Shown here: positions 10,801-21,558 of the stretch, piece by piece
Layout: each line of letters opens with the position of its first letter
How positions within the stretch are numbered: the first letter of the stretch is position 1
Source: Agapetus fuscipes
Taxonomy: Eukaryota; Arthropoda; Insecta; Trichoptera; Glossosomatidae
Length of the DNA stretch: 64,000 nt
Reading direction: 5' to 3'
Assembly (NCBI GenBank): GCA_951799405.1
Contig: OX637361.1
Location: 10,886,170-10,950,169, forward strand
Notes under the pieces: model-generated
Seen by the model: only the letters and a program-made list of their open reading frames with translations
What the model was told of the DNA's origin: nothing
Databases searched by the model: none
Program-made: the position numbers and the translations under genes

Positions 10801-11060
10801 AGTCCGTAGTCCAGTGGTAACACTTCGGATTCGTGAATGGAAGGTTGTGGGTTTGAATCCCGGCAGAGCACAAAAATTATATCATTTCAAATTTGCTCTT
10901 CGCTGGGTTGAAAAATTCATAAACCTTTACCAATGACCGGTGAAAGGTCCATCCAGCCTTATAACAACTGGGTCTTGCTTGAGAATTGGTGCTTTCTACA
11001 GCGACGACCAAGCTTGCAAAGGGCTCTTGAGGTGTGATACACACAAACACAGCGCTACAT
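10801..11060 (+). mobile_element. tRNA-derived SINE, family S2
   Basis: The head GTCCGTAGTCCAGTGGTAAC is an A box and GGGTTTGAATCCCGGC a B box, with tRNA-like spacing. The body is TGCTCTTCGCTGGGTTGAAA, ACCGGTGAAAGGTCCATCC, TTGCTTGAGAATTGG, GCGACGACCAAGCTTGC and CTCTTGAGGTGTGATACACA. It ends where a minus-strand V3 fragment begins. Confidence 0.9.
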
Positions 11061-11265
11061 GCAAACATTCCTAAAATCAACATAAGCCCAGCAAGTTTTG
11101 CCGACCTTCCCTTAAACAGATTTGACATTGGCAAAGTGAACCATTTTTGTTTACAGTATAGGTGGTCAGCCTCATACACAACCTATAAGTCAAGGAAACA
11201 ATTCAACAACCTTCCCTGCAACAGTAGTGACACTGGTAAAGTGAACCATTTTTACAACACGGGTG
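11061..11265 (-). repeat. Two V3 fragments in minus orientation
   Basis: The first (11061-11196) ends at AACCTATAAGTCAAGG. The second (11206-11265) restarts inside the element at CAACCTTCCCTGCAAC. Both keep the GTGAACCATTTTT block. Confidence 0.75.
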
Positions 11266-11588
11266 ATATGCAAAATTTATAGCAAAGATTTTTTAAATGC
11301 TTAGAATACTGGACTTGATGTTAGATTCTTTCTCTAGCTGTAAGAATAGTCTAGTAATGACAACAGCGGGTTTCATAATCGGATTATAACACGGCGATGC
11401 CCGAGTCATGTGTATCCCCCCTGGCGGCCCTGCAGCGTGCACGTGCTGGCGCATGCACGCCCCGTGCACCGTGCAACAACACTGATACAGCCAACATTGC
11501 TGCTGGGACACGCAACACCCAAAACAACCACCAAATAAAGTGGCGTAGCGCTGTACTATTTTCTTTCAGTATAAAATGTCCAGAATTC
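11266..11588. other. GC-rich patch, unassigned
   Basis: Positions 11390-11490 are strongly GC- and CpG-rich (CTGGCGGCCCTGCAGCGTGC) against AT-rich flanks. Short frames on both strands cross it, none with a recognised domain. It could be a fragment of host regulatory sequence or of an unrecognised element. Confidence 0.35.
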
Positions 11589-11589
11589 T

Positions 11590-11835
11590 TGGACCGGTCC
11601 GTAGACCACTGGCAACACTTCGGAGTCGTAAATGGTAGGTTGTGGATTCGAATCCCGGGGGAGCACAAAAAAATATACCATTTATATTTCCAAATGTGCT
11701 CTTCGCTGGGTTGAAAAATTCATAAACCTCTACCAAAGACCGGTCACTGAAAGGTCCATCCAACTTTACAACAAGTTAACAACTGGGTCTTGCTTGAGAA
11801 TTTGCGCTTTCTACAGCGACGACCAAGCTCGAGAT
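11590..11835 (+). mobile_element. SINE S2
   Basis: It has the head GGACCGGTCCGTAGACCAC, a B box GGATTCGAATCCC, then GCTCTTCGCTGGGTTGAAAA and CTTGCTTGAGAATTTGCGC. It is cut off at AAGCTCGAGATCGAG, where unrelated sequence starts. Confidence 0.9.
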
Positions 11836-11839
11836 CGAG

Positions 11840-12010
11840 TGGTCTGGAATATGCAAGAAATATCTCTTTTGTACCTATATAAAGGGACTGCAATGGTGCA
11901 TCGGGGAGTGTCGATTAAAATATTGAGCCGTGAAGTTGAAAGCTAGAGCTGGAAATCAATTGTTGTAAATTGTGAAACAAATTGTGTAAAATAAACTATG
12001 TTAAAATAAA
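11840..12010 (+). promoter_or_regulatory. Possible LTR-derived promoter fragment
   Basis: A TATA box (CCTATATAAAGGGACTGC) near 11875-11892 is followed by about 120 bases ending in repeated AATAAA-type signals (AAAATAAACTATG, AAAATAAATAATTG). That order resembles an LTR R-U5 region. I see no paired LTR, no target duplication and no coding nearby, so this is only a suggestion. Confidence 0.2.
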
Positions 12011-12619
12011 TAATTGCAGTTTAATAAAACGAGAACCCAGTAAAATCATTTTTAACAAGATTTTTTGGGTAACTAAAAATAGACGGAAAGAACTTCTTAA
12101 AGATGAGAAAAAAGATTATTATGTTTTTCTAATAGTAATGGAATTCTCAGACGAAGAAGCTGAATTTCATAATAAATAGAAACACTTCAAAGCACAACTT
12201 GTTTAAATAATTCCCTTTGATAGTTTGCGTGATATTTCGCGGTCCTGGTTTTGATATTTGATAAGCTGGAAGGGTTGGACCGTACATACGAGAGTGTTAA
12301 ACATTAATTGAAGCCTCGGCTATACTAGAATAGTATGATGTATGTACTGAGGGTTGGGGGTTCGTTAAATTATTCCTCAGTTTGATAGCATCTCTTTATG
12401 ACCGGCCCGCAGCTATGTTGCCCTAATACTTTGTACGAATGCTTTTTGAATGAGCCCGTTGAGATTATTTTAAAACTAATAATTTTTGCCAACGACAGAG
12501 TACGTTAAGAAAAATAATAGTAAATGACAGATTGGTACGGTCATGTAGAAAGTATGGACAATGCCAGATTCCCATTTATAGTTTTTTTTTCATTAATGCA
12601 CATTTGAAAATGGGAACTA
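12011..12619. other. no feature recognised
   Basis: It holds short AT-rich frames only. No repeat family is recognised. Confidence 0.35.
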
Positions 12620-12920
12620 GAAGGGATTCATGAACGCTTTTGTTTGGAGCATTTTGTTGTATGGCTGCAAAACCTGGACGCCTATAGATTCGAGATGTGC
12701 ATTTTGAGGAAGATGGCTGAGACATCAAGGGTTGAAAGAAAGTCAAATGAATGTTGTTGCAGGAAGTATAAGAGAGAAGAGAGCTTATAAGTCATATCGT
12801 GTAGGGCAAAACTGATAAGACTTGCATCCTTATAATGTTTTGTCCTATTTACAGATCAAGAGGATGACAACCAACAGAGACAGATGGCTGACACTACAAG
12901 GCACTGCTTTTAGAAGATGA
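12620..12920 (+). pseudogene. Decayed LINE RT C-terminal coding
   Basis: The plus strand reads NAFVWSILLYGCKTWTP near 12629-12680, the S-x-LLYG-C-x-TWT motif of arthropod LINE reverse transcriptases, then loses frame. At 12857-12912 it carries one monomer of the 56-bp minisatellite, reading MTTNRDRWLTLQGTAF, which looks like the C-terminal NR-x-W motif of such proteins. Confidence 0.5.
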
Positions 12921-13091
12921 TGAGGAAGCATCGCAATACATGACCAGCCTCATGGAACCCGTCTTTGTGGAAGACTTCCTAAAAGGTGGAAAGACAGCTG
13001 GGAATACACATCGCAGAAAGAGCAACTCTCTGAAAAAACAGACCAACCTGGTATATCATAAAAGGAGAAGAAAAGAAATAACTCAATGTGG

Positions 13092-13320
13092 TAGTCTGTC
13101 AATGGGTCAGTTAACAGAATGCTCGCAAGAGCAAGGGTTTGATCCCCAACGAGGGTGTCAAACATGATTTCCCGTTTTAGTGCTTATTGTAAACTCAATA
13201 TAAAATATCGGCAACTCAGCCTTCCAACTTTATCTGAAGTAGTTAACTTAAGACCAGCTCTTAACCTGTGAAAATATATAGGTTTCTACATGTTACACGC
13301 GTCCCTTTTGGGGACAACGC
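13092..13320 (+). mobile_element. SINE S1, diverged
   Basis: The head is degraded (TCAATGGGTCAGTTAACAGA) with a B box GGGTTTGATCCCC. The body keeps TGATTTCCCGTTTTAGTG, AAAATATCGGCAACTCAG and the 3' part CTGTGAAAATATATAGG. Confidence 0.75.
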
Positions 13321-14205
13321 TGTACAAAGTTGCAGTATATGTACAGCTCACTTGTATTTTTTTTGGCAAATTATCTATTTAAAAAACGTAGAATTAAACT
13401 GACACAAAATGATTGACAATGTAAGGAAATTATAAAGAGTTCATCGCCATTCTTTCGAACAACTAGTACCATAGTCTTTGTTTATAAAATCTGCAACTTA
13501 GATAATTGCCAATCAAGATTTTGGATGATCACGAAAAAAAGGCACACCCACATTGGGGCGCTGTGCTTAAATACGCGTGCAGCGAAAAAGGCACCCTGCC
13601 TTTAATCCGGGCCTTCAAAAAGGCGTCCCGCTTTTAATCCACGCGTCCCAAGGGTCTGATCTGACGCTGATAGGGGAGAGGTTGTGGGCCCTAGGGCATC
13701 GGCAATTCAAAGGACCCCATTCCATGCCGACACCTTTGCATGCCAAAATGAAATGAAACAATCTATTCGGAATTTGAGAAGTTTTTTTTTTGTGCCGTGT
13801 CGGTGTTTTGTTTGGGGGCTTGGAAAATGGGGTTGCAAGAAAATAAGGCAGAGAAGGGCAAATGAGCATTTTTAATTCAGTGTTGAGACTTTTTTACTCG
13901 AAAAACAAACAAACAAGCGTTTGAAGAAATATAAATGGGTTTTGTTTTCTCAGCATTGAAGTTTTTGCAAGATATTTTATTAGAATCTTATTTTGTAACA
14001 GTGTTTAGACGGCTGAATTTTTTGAATAACAAGAAAACGGTGTTTGTGATACCCGGTCGACAAAATAGCTGCAAAAAACAAACAAATTTTTACCGCATCA
14101 TTCCCGAAGGCGCATAGTACGTCAATAACCTTTTGTATTTTTGCACGTAAAGGAAACAGACTTACGACAATCTGAATTTGAAATTTCCATGCTTCCGAAG
14201 AATGC
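13321..14205. other. Unassigned, with a GC-rich patch and a trace of S1
   Basis: Positions 13550-13730 are GC-rich (GGGCGCTGTGCTTAAATACG, GATAGGGGAGAGGTTGTGGG) without a recognised element. TACCGCATCATTCCCGAAGG near 14092-14111 is a fragment of the S1 3' end in minus orientation. Confidence 0.4.
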
Positions 14206-14338
14206 TTTCAGTTGTATGTATTTTGGATTTGATCTAAACACTGAATAGGGAAATCATTTTTGGACCCTTGGAGGGTATCAAACCACTACACTTTTAGATT
14301 GAACGCAAGGGCTCTACGAACTGAGCTATCGACAGGAT
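14206..14338 (-). mobile_element. SINE S1, head portion, diverged
   Basis: On the minus strand: CCTGTCGATAGCTCAGTTCG, then a degraded B box and CCAAAAATGATTTCCC. It is truncated in the body. Confidence 0.7.
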
Positions 14339-14439
14339 AACAGTGGATATCACGTATTTCATATTTAATTTAAAAAAAATTAAATAACCTTTCTACTATT
14401 ATTTTTATTTAAATTTGTTACAAAAACAAACCAAAATAA

Positions 14440-14486
14440 ACGAGTTGACCGGTTTCGGCCTCTAGGCCATCTTCAGAGTAACTGAG
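14440..14486 (-). ncRNA. Hammerhead-ribozyme-like motif (Penelope-like element end)
   Basis: On the minus strand the order is CUGAAGA (14470-14476), one extra U, helix II GGCC-UAGA-GGCC, GAAA, a self-complementary ACCGGU (helix III) and C17. CUGANGA, GAAA and a UH cleavage position are the invariant parts of hammerhead ribozymes, and very short palindromic helix III is typical of the dimer-active forms reported in Penelope-like retroelements. Helix I is weak: AGUU and AACU can pair only past a 3-nt bulge. Canonical hammerheads have no base between A9 and helix II, so activity is doubtful. Confidence 0.5.
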
Positions 14487-14588
14487 TCTTAAAAATAGTG
14501 CGTGGCTATGTAAAGCAAAATGAAATATTAATAATCATCAAAAATAAGTAGATTATTTTAAACACATAATGAAATCTCGTTTTTATAG

Positions 14589-14812
14589 AAAGAATAATTA
14601 ACAGTTAGGCTTAAGTTAGAATTACGGTCGTTTGACATTTTGACAATTATATTAATTTTCGGATATTTAACGAACCGTTCGGTGAGAACTTACATTATTC
14701 TCTACGTTTCGTCAGCGACGTAGCCGACGTCTTCAGGAGAACATCCTGTAAGTTCTCACCGAACGGTTCGTTAAATATCCGAAAATTAATATAATTGTCA
14801 GAATAATTAACG
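14589..14812. mobile_element. Inverted-repeat element with hammerhead-like loop
   Basis: Arms at 14641-14692 and 14749-14800 are perfect 52-bp reverse complements (starting TGACAATTATATTAATTTTC), separated by 56 bases. The 12-base string AGAATAATTAAC lies at about 14591-14602 and again just after the right arm (14800-14811). It may be a target duplication or part of a larger repeated unit. The loop carries the best hammerhead-like motif of the window. I infer a fold-back derivative of a Penelope-like element terminus. Confidence 0.7.
14697..14742 (-). ncRNA. Hammerhead-ribozyme-like motif, best helix I
   Basis: Minus strand, in order: helix I 5' strand GUUCUC; core CUGAAGA (14730-14736); one extra C; helix II GUCGGC-UACGUC-GCUGAC (6 bp, one G-U pair); GAAA; self-complementary ACGU as helix III; A17; helix I 3' strand GAGAAU. 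Helix I pairs over six positions directly against the core. The expected cleavage point lies between 14703 and 14702, after GUA. Everything fits a type I hammerhead except the single base between A9 and helix II. A related but decayed copy lies at 45.9 kb. Confidence 0.6.
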
Positions 14813-14983
14813 TTGAGTTGATAAAAGATACTAAGTATCTACCTAAAAACGCTTTACCCTCTACAGATTTTTTAAAACGCTACGATTTGGATTTTTAAAA
14901 ATTCAAAAAGGTTCTAAAAGCACGGTTTTAGATAGTTTTTATGAAAATGTTCACCAAATTATAGGAGAATTGTCTGAACGGCA

Positions 14984-15302
14984 TACGCAAACGCAGCTAA
15001 GCTTCACATATAGTGTAACTTCTTACCGCGTTATCCCCGAAGGGGTCGCATGTAGCGAGTTGAACCTATTTATTTTTACAGGCAAGGAAGTCGGCCTTAC
15101 GCCAACCACTTCTTTTGAAGTTGGGGTCTCCCAGCTCCCTGGTACTCATTTCTTGTGAAGGCTGAGTAAACCTTGCCGGTATTTTTTGGGGTTTGAAATA
15201 AACACCGAAACGAAAAATCATTTCTGACACCCTCGGTGGGATTCGAACCCAAGGTCACGGCATGGAATGCAAGCACTCTACCAACTGAGCTATCGACCGG
15301 AC
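14984..15302 (-). mobile_element. SINE S1, near full length
   Basis: The minus-strand head is GTCCGGTCGATAGCTCAGTT, with a B box GGGTTCGAATCCCACC. The body and 3' end run to ACACTATATGTGAAGCTTAG. Both box elements are well kept. Confidence 0.9.
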
Positions 15303-16029
15303 GACAGACATAAAATATCTCAGTTAATCTCTCTTACCTTCTCAAATGCGTTTTCATGTATTTCTCAGTTGACCATCATGGTGATTTTTTTAACCTACCA
15401 TTCATTTACTGCATGATTTGTTGCACAATTTTGCAGCATCACAAAAAGGTTGTCAACATTTTCCCAAAAACACTTTTTCATCACCGGACAAGCAACGCAA
15501 TTATTATCACATTATGCTTATCTGCGAGATCAGATTTATGCATTTTAAACGAAGGCATGGCCAACACCCCCCCCCCGGGTCTTTTCATTCAGAACGGGGG
15601 ATGAATTCTGCGGTCTTGAATAGAGATGTTTTGAGCGAAAGGCGTCACATCGTGTGATAGGATTTCGTTCATGCAATAATTTAACAGTCGCAAAACCTTT
15701 TGACGGCTTAGATTCTGAATTCAGATAACCAGTCCCGTATTTAGTATACTGCGCGCTCTTGTACAAAGATACATGGGGCACAGCACCCCCCGTTTTTTTC
15801 AATTCAAACCGGTTTCTGACCAATTTGACAGCGTCATTTTTTCTTGTGTCTGCTTTTTTGGCATGCATTGAATAAGAATCTTGTAAATCTTCATAATGCC
15901 GACTTTTGCAACTGAGTAAAAGCGGATCATGAAGGGAGGTAACAAAATACAGAGAGTCCTGGAGGATTGTGGTGAGTAGATGTTCATAAAATTTTTTTCA
16001 ACTTAGATTGCAGATACTCTTGTCAAGTG
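15303..16029. other. no feature recognised
   Basis: It includes a short C run at about 15567-15577. Overlapping open frames of 62 to 107 codons lie on both strands with no known domain. Confidence 0.35.
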
Positions 16030-16250
16030 ATTAGCGTTAGGTATCTGAAACAGACAGATGCGAGTTAAATTCTCGGCGAAGCAAAGATATATCAAATAAT
16101 TTTCAAAAAAAAATCTTGAAAAATTCGATTGATTTTACCAAAGACTGGTCACCAATGGTCCATCCAGCCTTAGAGCAATTGGATCTAGTTTGTAAGCTGT
16201 AACTTTCTTTAATGAAGACCAAGTAGCTTCTTGGGTCTTCCTAATGTCCT
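16030..16250 (+). mobile_element. SINE S2, strongly diverged
   Basis: The head is barely recognisable. The body keeps ACCAAAGACTGGTCACC, AATGGTCCATCCAGCC and GAAGACCAAGTAGCTTCTTG in the family order. Confidence 0.55.
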
Positions 16251-16890
16251 GCGCTCTTTAGGGTCAGTCATCACAACATTCACAACCATCTTTTCTAGGC
16301 TCTGATGGTCCATTTTTTGGATGCGATCAATAAAGTATGTCAACATGTATTAACCCAACCACACTATGTATTCCTTGATTTATAGGTTGGTATGAAGCTG
16401 ATCAAAAAAATGGACATTGGACACCCAAAGAAATGTACTTTTAAACGTCTTTTTCTTGTTGTTACTTTATTGATATTCTTTAAAGCCTCGACGGCCAAGG
16501 GATGGCCAAAGAAAATAACATTGGTTAAAATACATTTTTGCATATTTTTTTTAGCCTTTGAGATATAAATCTTGGATTCTGGGGTCCTAGTGCAGTCGCA
16601 CCTCTTTTCTTACCCTTAATACAGGTCTGCAGATACCAATTTAAGCTCTCTCTTGCACTATTTGTCCCTCTCTCTCACTCTATCATCTGATGGAAAGATA
16701 ATATTCCGCAGGGAAATTTTCGACTACATGTGTGAGCTCAGTTTGCTGATGTGTAACTATAAAAGGTTTCCTTTTGATGCAGTAATTTAGTTATTGTAAT
16801 GTGTTTTTAATTAAAATACTTTTAAATTTGGCTATTTTAGCACAAATATGAATTATTAAATAAAACAAACAAGTGAACGTTAAAGTGGAT
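16251..16890. other. no gene; short V3 trace
   Basis: A 5' V3 remnant (CCTTGATTTATAGGTTGG) occupies about 16372-16412. The rest is unassigned. Confidence 0.4.
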
Positions 16891-16894
16891 GTTT

Positions 16895-17090
16895 GACCGG
16901 GCGTAGTCTAGTGGTTAATGCTACGAACTCCTAATCGAAAGGTTACGGATAAAAATACCATTAAATTTTCAAAATATTCTCTTCGTTGGCATGAAAATTC
17001 ATCTGTATTTACTAAAGAACCGTTAACTAAAAGTCCTTCAAGCCATGCAACAACTTGATCTTGTTTGAGAATTGGTTCTTGCAGTATAAA
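16895..17090 (+). mobile_element. SINE S2, 3'-truncated
   Basis: The head ACCGGGCGTAGTCTAGTGG is clear, but the B box region is shortened (AGGTTACGGATAAAAATACC). The body then follows to GTTTGAGAATTGG. Confidence 0.8.
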
Positions 17091-17101
17091 TAATATAAAA
17101 T

Positions 17102-17250
17102 TATTTTACAGTCGATGAGAGTGGCCTTACGCCAACCACTTCAATTGAAGTGGAGTTTCTCTTATGCTCAAAGGGTCAATTCTCATTTATTATAAAGACT
17201 AAGGTAACCATGCAGGTTCTTTGATTTTTAAATAAAAACCTACATGGGCA
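17102..17250 (-). mobile_element. SINE S1 fragment
   Basis: The central and 3' body only: GGCCTTACGCCAACCACTTC, AATTGAAGTGG and a diverged AATAAAAACC. The head is absent. Confidence 0.65.
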
Positions 17251-17537
17251 ATAATTTCTTACTTTGCCAATACCACTTCAGACTTCGTTCACACTTTATT
17301 TAATTACTTAAGAACAATTCATAAAAAATAATAATGTCTTTATTTGTTTCTGGCTAGGAAAACATAAAAAAATAAATTGCATTCCTCTGCACAAAATTAT
17401 TCTTAAAAAATTGTGTATTATTTTTTGTACATTTTTTGGTACACAAAAAAACTCTAAATGAATACCTGTTATATCTACACATACAACAATGTATCTCATT
17501 TGTATAAGCCAACTAGTGTGTGTTTATTTCTGCATAG

Positions 17538-17684
17538 GTGCGCAGACTTGAAGCCGCACTAAGTGAAGTTTGCAAAAAGGGAATTAACCAACCACCGTCC
17601 GAGCTAATGGCGGGTTGGGGTCGTTGCCAAAGGGAGAGGGTGGGACGACGACAGAGGCAGGGTGTGCGGGACGAAGCGTGCCTA
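17538..17684 (+). other. Candidate exon-like GC-rich segment
   Basis: A GC-rich open segment starts directly after TTATTTCTGCATAG, an acceptable splice acceptor, and ends at GTGCCTAG before GTAATT, an acceptable donor. It would encode VRRLEAALSEVCKKGINQPP and about 30 more basic residues. I recognise no family. The composition change against the flanks is the main reason to list it. A promoter fragment or foreign repeat is equally possible. Confidence 0.15.
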
Positions 17685-17929
17685 GGTAATTCGATTCGGT
17701 TAAAAAAGGGGGCCCGTGAATCATGCCGACGTCATTTGTCTTTGAGGGTATTTATTTATTTTTAGTTATGATGGATATGCATTGAAAGAGCTGCTTAAAA
17801 AGTCATCATGATAATTTTTTAGTATTGTGAAAGATATCATTTGTATTCTGGTATTTAGCCACATTGGAAATCTTAAACACTTTCTCTAAATAACAATTGA
17901 CAGTTTACAAAAAAGAAAAAAACGCAAAT

Positions 17930-18139
17930 AAGCTGCACATATAGTGTAACTTGTTGCCTGTGTTATCCCCAAAGGGGTCGCATGTGACAATTCGGGACCT
18001 AGACCACCTTGCCGGTATTTATTTTGGGTTTGAAATAAACAACAAAACGGAAAATCATTTCTGACGCCCTCGGTGGGATTCAAACCCGAGCTCGCGGCAT
18101 GGAATGCAAGCACTCTACCAACTCAGCTATTGACCGGAC
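17930..18139 (-). mobile_element. SINE S1 with internal deletion
   Basis: The minus-strand head is GTCCGGTCAATAGCTGAGTT, with a B box GGGTTTGAATCCCACC. The section between ATTTATTTTTACAGG and the AAAATAAATACCGG block is missing. The 3' end, TGTGCAGC, is present. Confidence 0.85.
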
Positions 18140-18559
18140 TTGCTTCACGGTATCTGTTGTCGTGGTGTGGCAGTCGCAGGTGGAGCTTCCGGACTTTTTG
18201 CCCATATCTGCGATAATCTTTTCCCTAGCAACCTGGCTTGGTAGCGACACAATATTGTCTATGCCGATTCCCGACCGGAAACGAGTGGCATCTCCATGTT
18301 TGCAGTCATCAGTCAAGATATTAATTTTAATGAAACAATCTTATAATTATTCTAAGTCTGAAATTCGCAGTGCCCCGATTAGAATTCATTAAAAACCATC
18401 ATCCAACAAAAAATCTCCACTAACCGCACATTAAGTGCAACTTCTTACAATGACAGTAGAATCTTGTCATTTCCAGCGATACGACAATTTCAGGTGGGGA
18501 ATTCCCAGCCCCGGAAGTAGAAGGTTTTTTTACTTCCTATAGAGATGAGTGAACCTAGC

Positions 18560-18835
18560 AAGTACTATGTATTATGATTTGAGGTCTGAAGTTGTGGAGA
18601 AAATATATACATTTTGGCCACATAATGACAAATGAGAAAAATTTGCACCTACATCTCATCACATAGAGAATTGAGGGTAGATGAACTCCAAGTCAAAGGA
18701 GACCATCTTGATTGAAGAACCTGAGACGGTGGTTTGTCAGAAGAACAAGATACCTTTTTTTGTGGAGCAAGATCGAAGGTGCTAATTGGTCATTGATGAT
18801 CAGCAAACTACAAAAAAGAGACACAAGGTTAAGAA
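18560..18835 (+). pseudogene. LINE family H-related RT C-terminus, decayed
   Basis: With frame changes the plus strand reads HFGHIMTNEKNLHLHLI, RRPS then LKNLRRWFVRRTRYLF, matching family H (GHIM-NEKY-LHLI and SWLKNLRQWFGR). Stops and a T-run frameshift show it is dead. Confidence 0.6.
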
Positions 18836-18959
18836 GAAACTAATAGACCAATAATTTCACACGAAGATGATACAGAAGTCCTAAGGTCGTAATTCTAATC
18901 AATAAGCTGTGCAGAGGCTATAAAAGGTGGCAATTGCCTGACAGACCGGAGTTGAATGG

Positions 18960-19105
18960 GTCACCAATGGACCATGAAATGTGCCATAATGCTCGAAAGG
19001 GTGCTTAGCGTAGTTGGGAAGCCAATTACCAAAAGGCCTGCGGCATTCCAGCAAATGCTGACACAAACTAACCCTATGCCGAGAGGGTCCTCAGCCAAGT
19101 GAATA
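18960..19105 (+). pseudogene. Possible family D LINE fragment
   Basis: The block CTGCGGCATTCCAGCAAATG resembles the family D 3' segment at 2.3 kb (CTCTGCGGCATTCCAACAAG). No frame survives. Confidence 0.35.
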
Positions 19106-19224
19106 GATACTTGATGCAGTGACGAAAAATGAAGTTCATAACGCTGCTCACGCACGGGTTGTTGGCTTTTGTTGTGAGTGTTAGTTTGAAGTCGATTCTA
19201 TACATTTGATGGCTAATTTTGAAA

Positions 19225-19480
19225 GCCATTGTTAAACTCTTTTTTTTTTAAATAAATTTGTTGAAGAAGAATGCAATTCAAAAACAATTTTTCCTTGCCA
19301 GAAACAGGTATTTTTCGTACATTATCAATTGATAGTTTATAAAATTGTATTTTTCATGAATTTTTAAATAATATTTTCTCAATCACATCCTTTACACCAA
19401 GGTTTAAAGGTGCCCGATGAGAATCAAACTAGCGTTATTTATTTAATATATGCTAGTCAAGATGACATAATTGACTTGCA
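19225..19480 (-). mobile_element. SINE S3, diverged
   Basis: The minus strand carries GTTTGATTCTCATCGGGC (B box region), then AAACCTTGGTGTAAAGG, GGCAAGGAAAAATTG, TTGAATTGCATTCTTC and an A-rich tail. Confidence 0.65.
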
Positions 19481-19526
19481 TGGTAAGTCCTAATGAAACT
19501 GTGAATAAAAGTTAAAATGATAATTT

Positions 19527-19790
19527 GACCGGTTGGTAGTCTAAAGGTTACAACTTCGGACTTGTAATCGAAAGGTCGGGAGTTTAATTACCGGTAAAGC
19601 AAAACAAATTATCGTTTATTGTTCAAATATGCTCGGTCATCAAAAGGTCCATCCAGCCTTACAACAACTGGGTCTTGCTTGAGAATTGGCGCTTTTTACA
19701 GCGACGACCAAGCTCGCAGAGGGCTCTTGAGGTGTGATACACACAAAAACAGCGCTCACCAAATAAATCAGCCTAATTTAATTTTTTTAA
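19527..19790 (+). mobile_element. SINE S2
   Basis: It has the head ACCGGTTGGTAGTCTAAAGG, a poor B box (GGGAGTTTAATTACC), and a body with CATCCAGCCTTACAACAAC, GCGACGACCAAGCTCGC and AAAACAGCGCTCACC. Confidence 0.85.
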
Positions 19791-19796
19791 TTTTAA

Positions 19797-19965
19797 TAGA
19801 ACGGTCTCAAGAAGACCACCTAGACTCACAGAAACTGGGTTTTGTTTGAGAATTGGTGCATCCTATAGTGACAACCAAGCTCGTAGAGGGCTCTTGAGGT
19901 GTAATTCAAACAAAAACAAAACTCACTAAATAAATCATCACAATATTGTTATTATCATTAGAACC
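19797..19965 (+). mobile_element. SINE S2, 3' half, in tandem with the preceding copy
   Basis: It restarts within the body (CAGAAACTGGGTTTTGTTTG) and repeats AGCTCGTAGAGGGCTCTTGA through AAATAAATCATC. Two adjacent copies in one orientation suggest insertion into the A/T-rich tail of the first. Confidence 0.75.
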
Positions 19966-20449
19966 TGTTGCACCAACTTCCAAATAATAGTTAACGCAAA
20001 AAATTTGATTGCTTAAATTCTGGTAAGGACCTCGGTTAAATATTTCTCCTAGGAAGTGGGATATGATGGAATTTGAGCAAGAAAGATCATGTACATCAGC
20101 TGATTTACGTAAATGCAACCATTTTTTTAAATTATTGTCTGATTGTAGATTGGTGCAACGGGCCCTAAGAATTATACTTTTCATAGTTGACTAAAATATT
20201 TTGATGCAACTGTTAAGTATGTACAAGAATAAATTAAAACACGGAATATTCTTCACTCTCGGCGTACACATTTCCCTCACACATCCACCTCAGTCGTGCC
20301 GTCTCCCGACCACCATTCACTTTCTCTCAAAAATATGCGAGGAGGGTGCAGGCAGCCTCATACATATTCAGCGGTTGCACCCTTGGGGTTGGTTAGACGG
20401 TGAGCTTACGGGCGAGGGAGCCCCAAGCACACCCGTGTAACGAGACACG

Positions 20450-20690
20450 GCCACAGTCTAAGCCACCCCATCCTCCACTGAAGGGATGTTTGGTACTATA
20501 AATTGTCAATAGGCATTGTGACGGACATGTTTTGAAATGCGGAAGATTTCGAGTTTTTTTTCGGAGTATTTTTTTTTTTTATGAAAATATTACTTTAGTT
20601 TATGGTAAATAACATACCTGACACACTATATTTTGATGTGATATTCTGTTTTACGGCGAAAATCTGAAAAACTGTGACGTCACACTGATA
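20450..20690. other. no feature recognised
   Basis: AT-rich with two T runs. It leads into the GAT-rich array. Confidence 0.35.
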
Positions 20691-20936
20691 ATGACGATGA
20701 TGATTATGATAATGATGATGATGATGATGATGATGATGAGGATGATGATGGTGATGATGATGATGGTGATGGTGATGATGATGATGGTGATGATGACGAT
20801 GGTGATGATGAGGATTATGATGATGATGATGGTGATGATGATGATGGTGATGATGATGATGGTGATGATGAGGATGATGATGGTGATGATGATGATGGTG
20901 ATGATGATGATGGTGATGATGAGGATGATGATGGTG
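20691..20936 (+). repeat. GAT-rich minisatellite
   Basis: Nearly uninterrupted GAT/GGT triplets are organised in 15- to 18-base units such as ATGATGATGATGGTGATG. Long frames over it exist only because the triplet repeat excludes stops. Confidence 0.95.
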
Positions 20937-20992
20937 AGATTGCTAGAGGAAAAGCAAATTATATTTTAAACATATTTTGTATTGATTGCTAA

Positions 20993-21217
20993 GTCCGGTC
21001 GATAGCTCAGTTGGTGAAGTGCTTGCATTCCATGCCGAGAGCTTGGTTTCGAATCCTGCTGAGGATGTCCGAAATGGTTTTCCGTTACAGTGTTTATTTT
21101 AAGCCCAAAATAAAATACCGGCGAGGCTTACTACACCTTCACAAGAAATGAGTACCAGCCCTTTCGGGAGCTGGCAAACCCCCACATCAACTGAAGTGGT
21201 TGGCGTAAGGCCGGCAC
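20993..21217 (+). mobile_element. SINE S1
   Basis: It has GTCCGGTCGATAGCTCAGTT, a B box GGTTTCGAATCCTGC, and a body up to GGCGTAAGGCCGGCAC. The 3' end is truncated. It lies between the two GAT arrays. Confidence 0.9.
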
Positions 21218-21558
21218 TATGGAATTCTTAGTTATTCTTAATTTCAAATCTGGTTTGAAGTATATTTATAAGACTTTTTTATGCCGATACTGAATTTAGC
21301 ACCCTTTAAAAAGGGTAGCACGTACTGCAAGTGTGTATGTCCGCGGACATGCCAGTATTTTCACATCATTCCTTCGCCCGATCCATCAATCACGAGAGGC
21401 CTAGGACCAGGAGGGGAAGTCTGTGTGGAGCTCACCCTACTTAAGACGCGCTAAGCATCTTCAAAATGATGCCGGGTATCATATCTAATGCGAGCTTTGT
21501 CATTCATCAGATTTGTTTGGGTTTGATTTTCATCGGATCAAATGCATATTGATGAGTT

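Noticed and set aside
11840..12010. Second solo LTR
   Set aside because: The TATA and AATAAA order is suggestive, but there are no defined TG...CA ends and no target duplication, so it was kept only as a low-confidence regulatory fragment.
20691..20969. 92-codon Met-rich frame
   Set aside because: Translation of the ATG phase of a GAT minisatellite.
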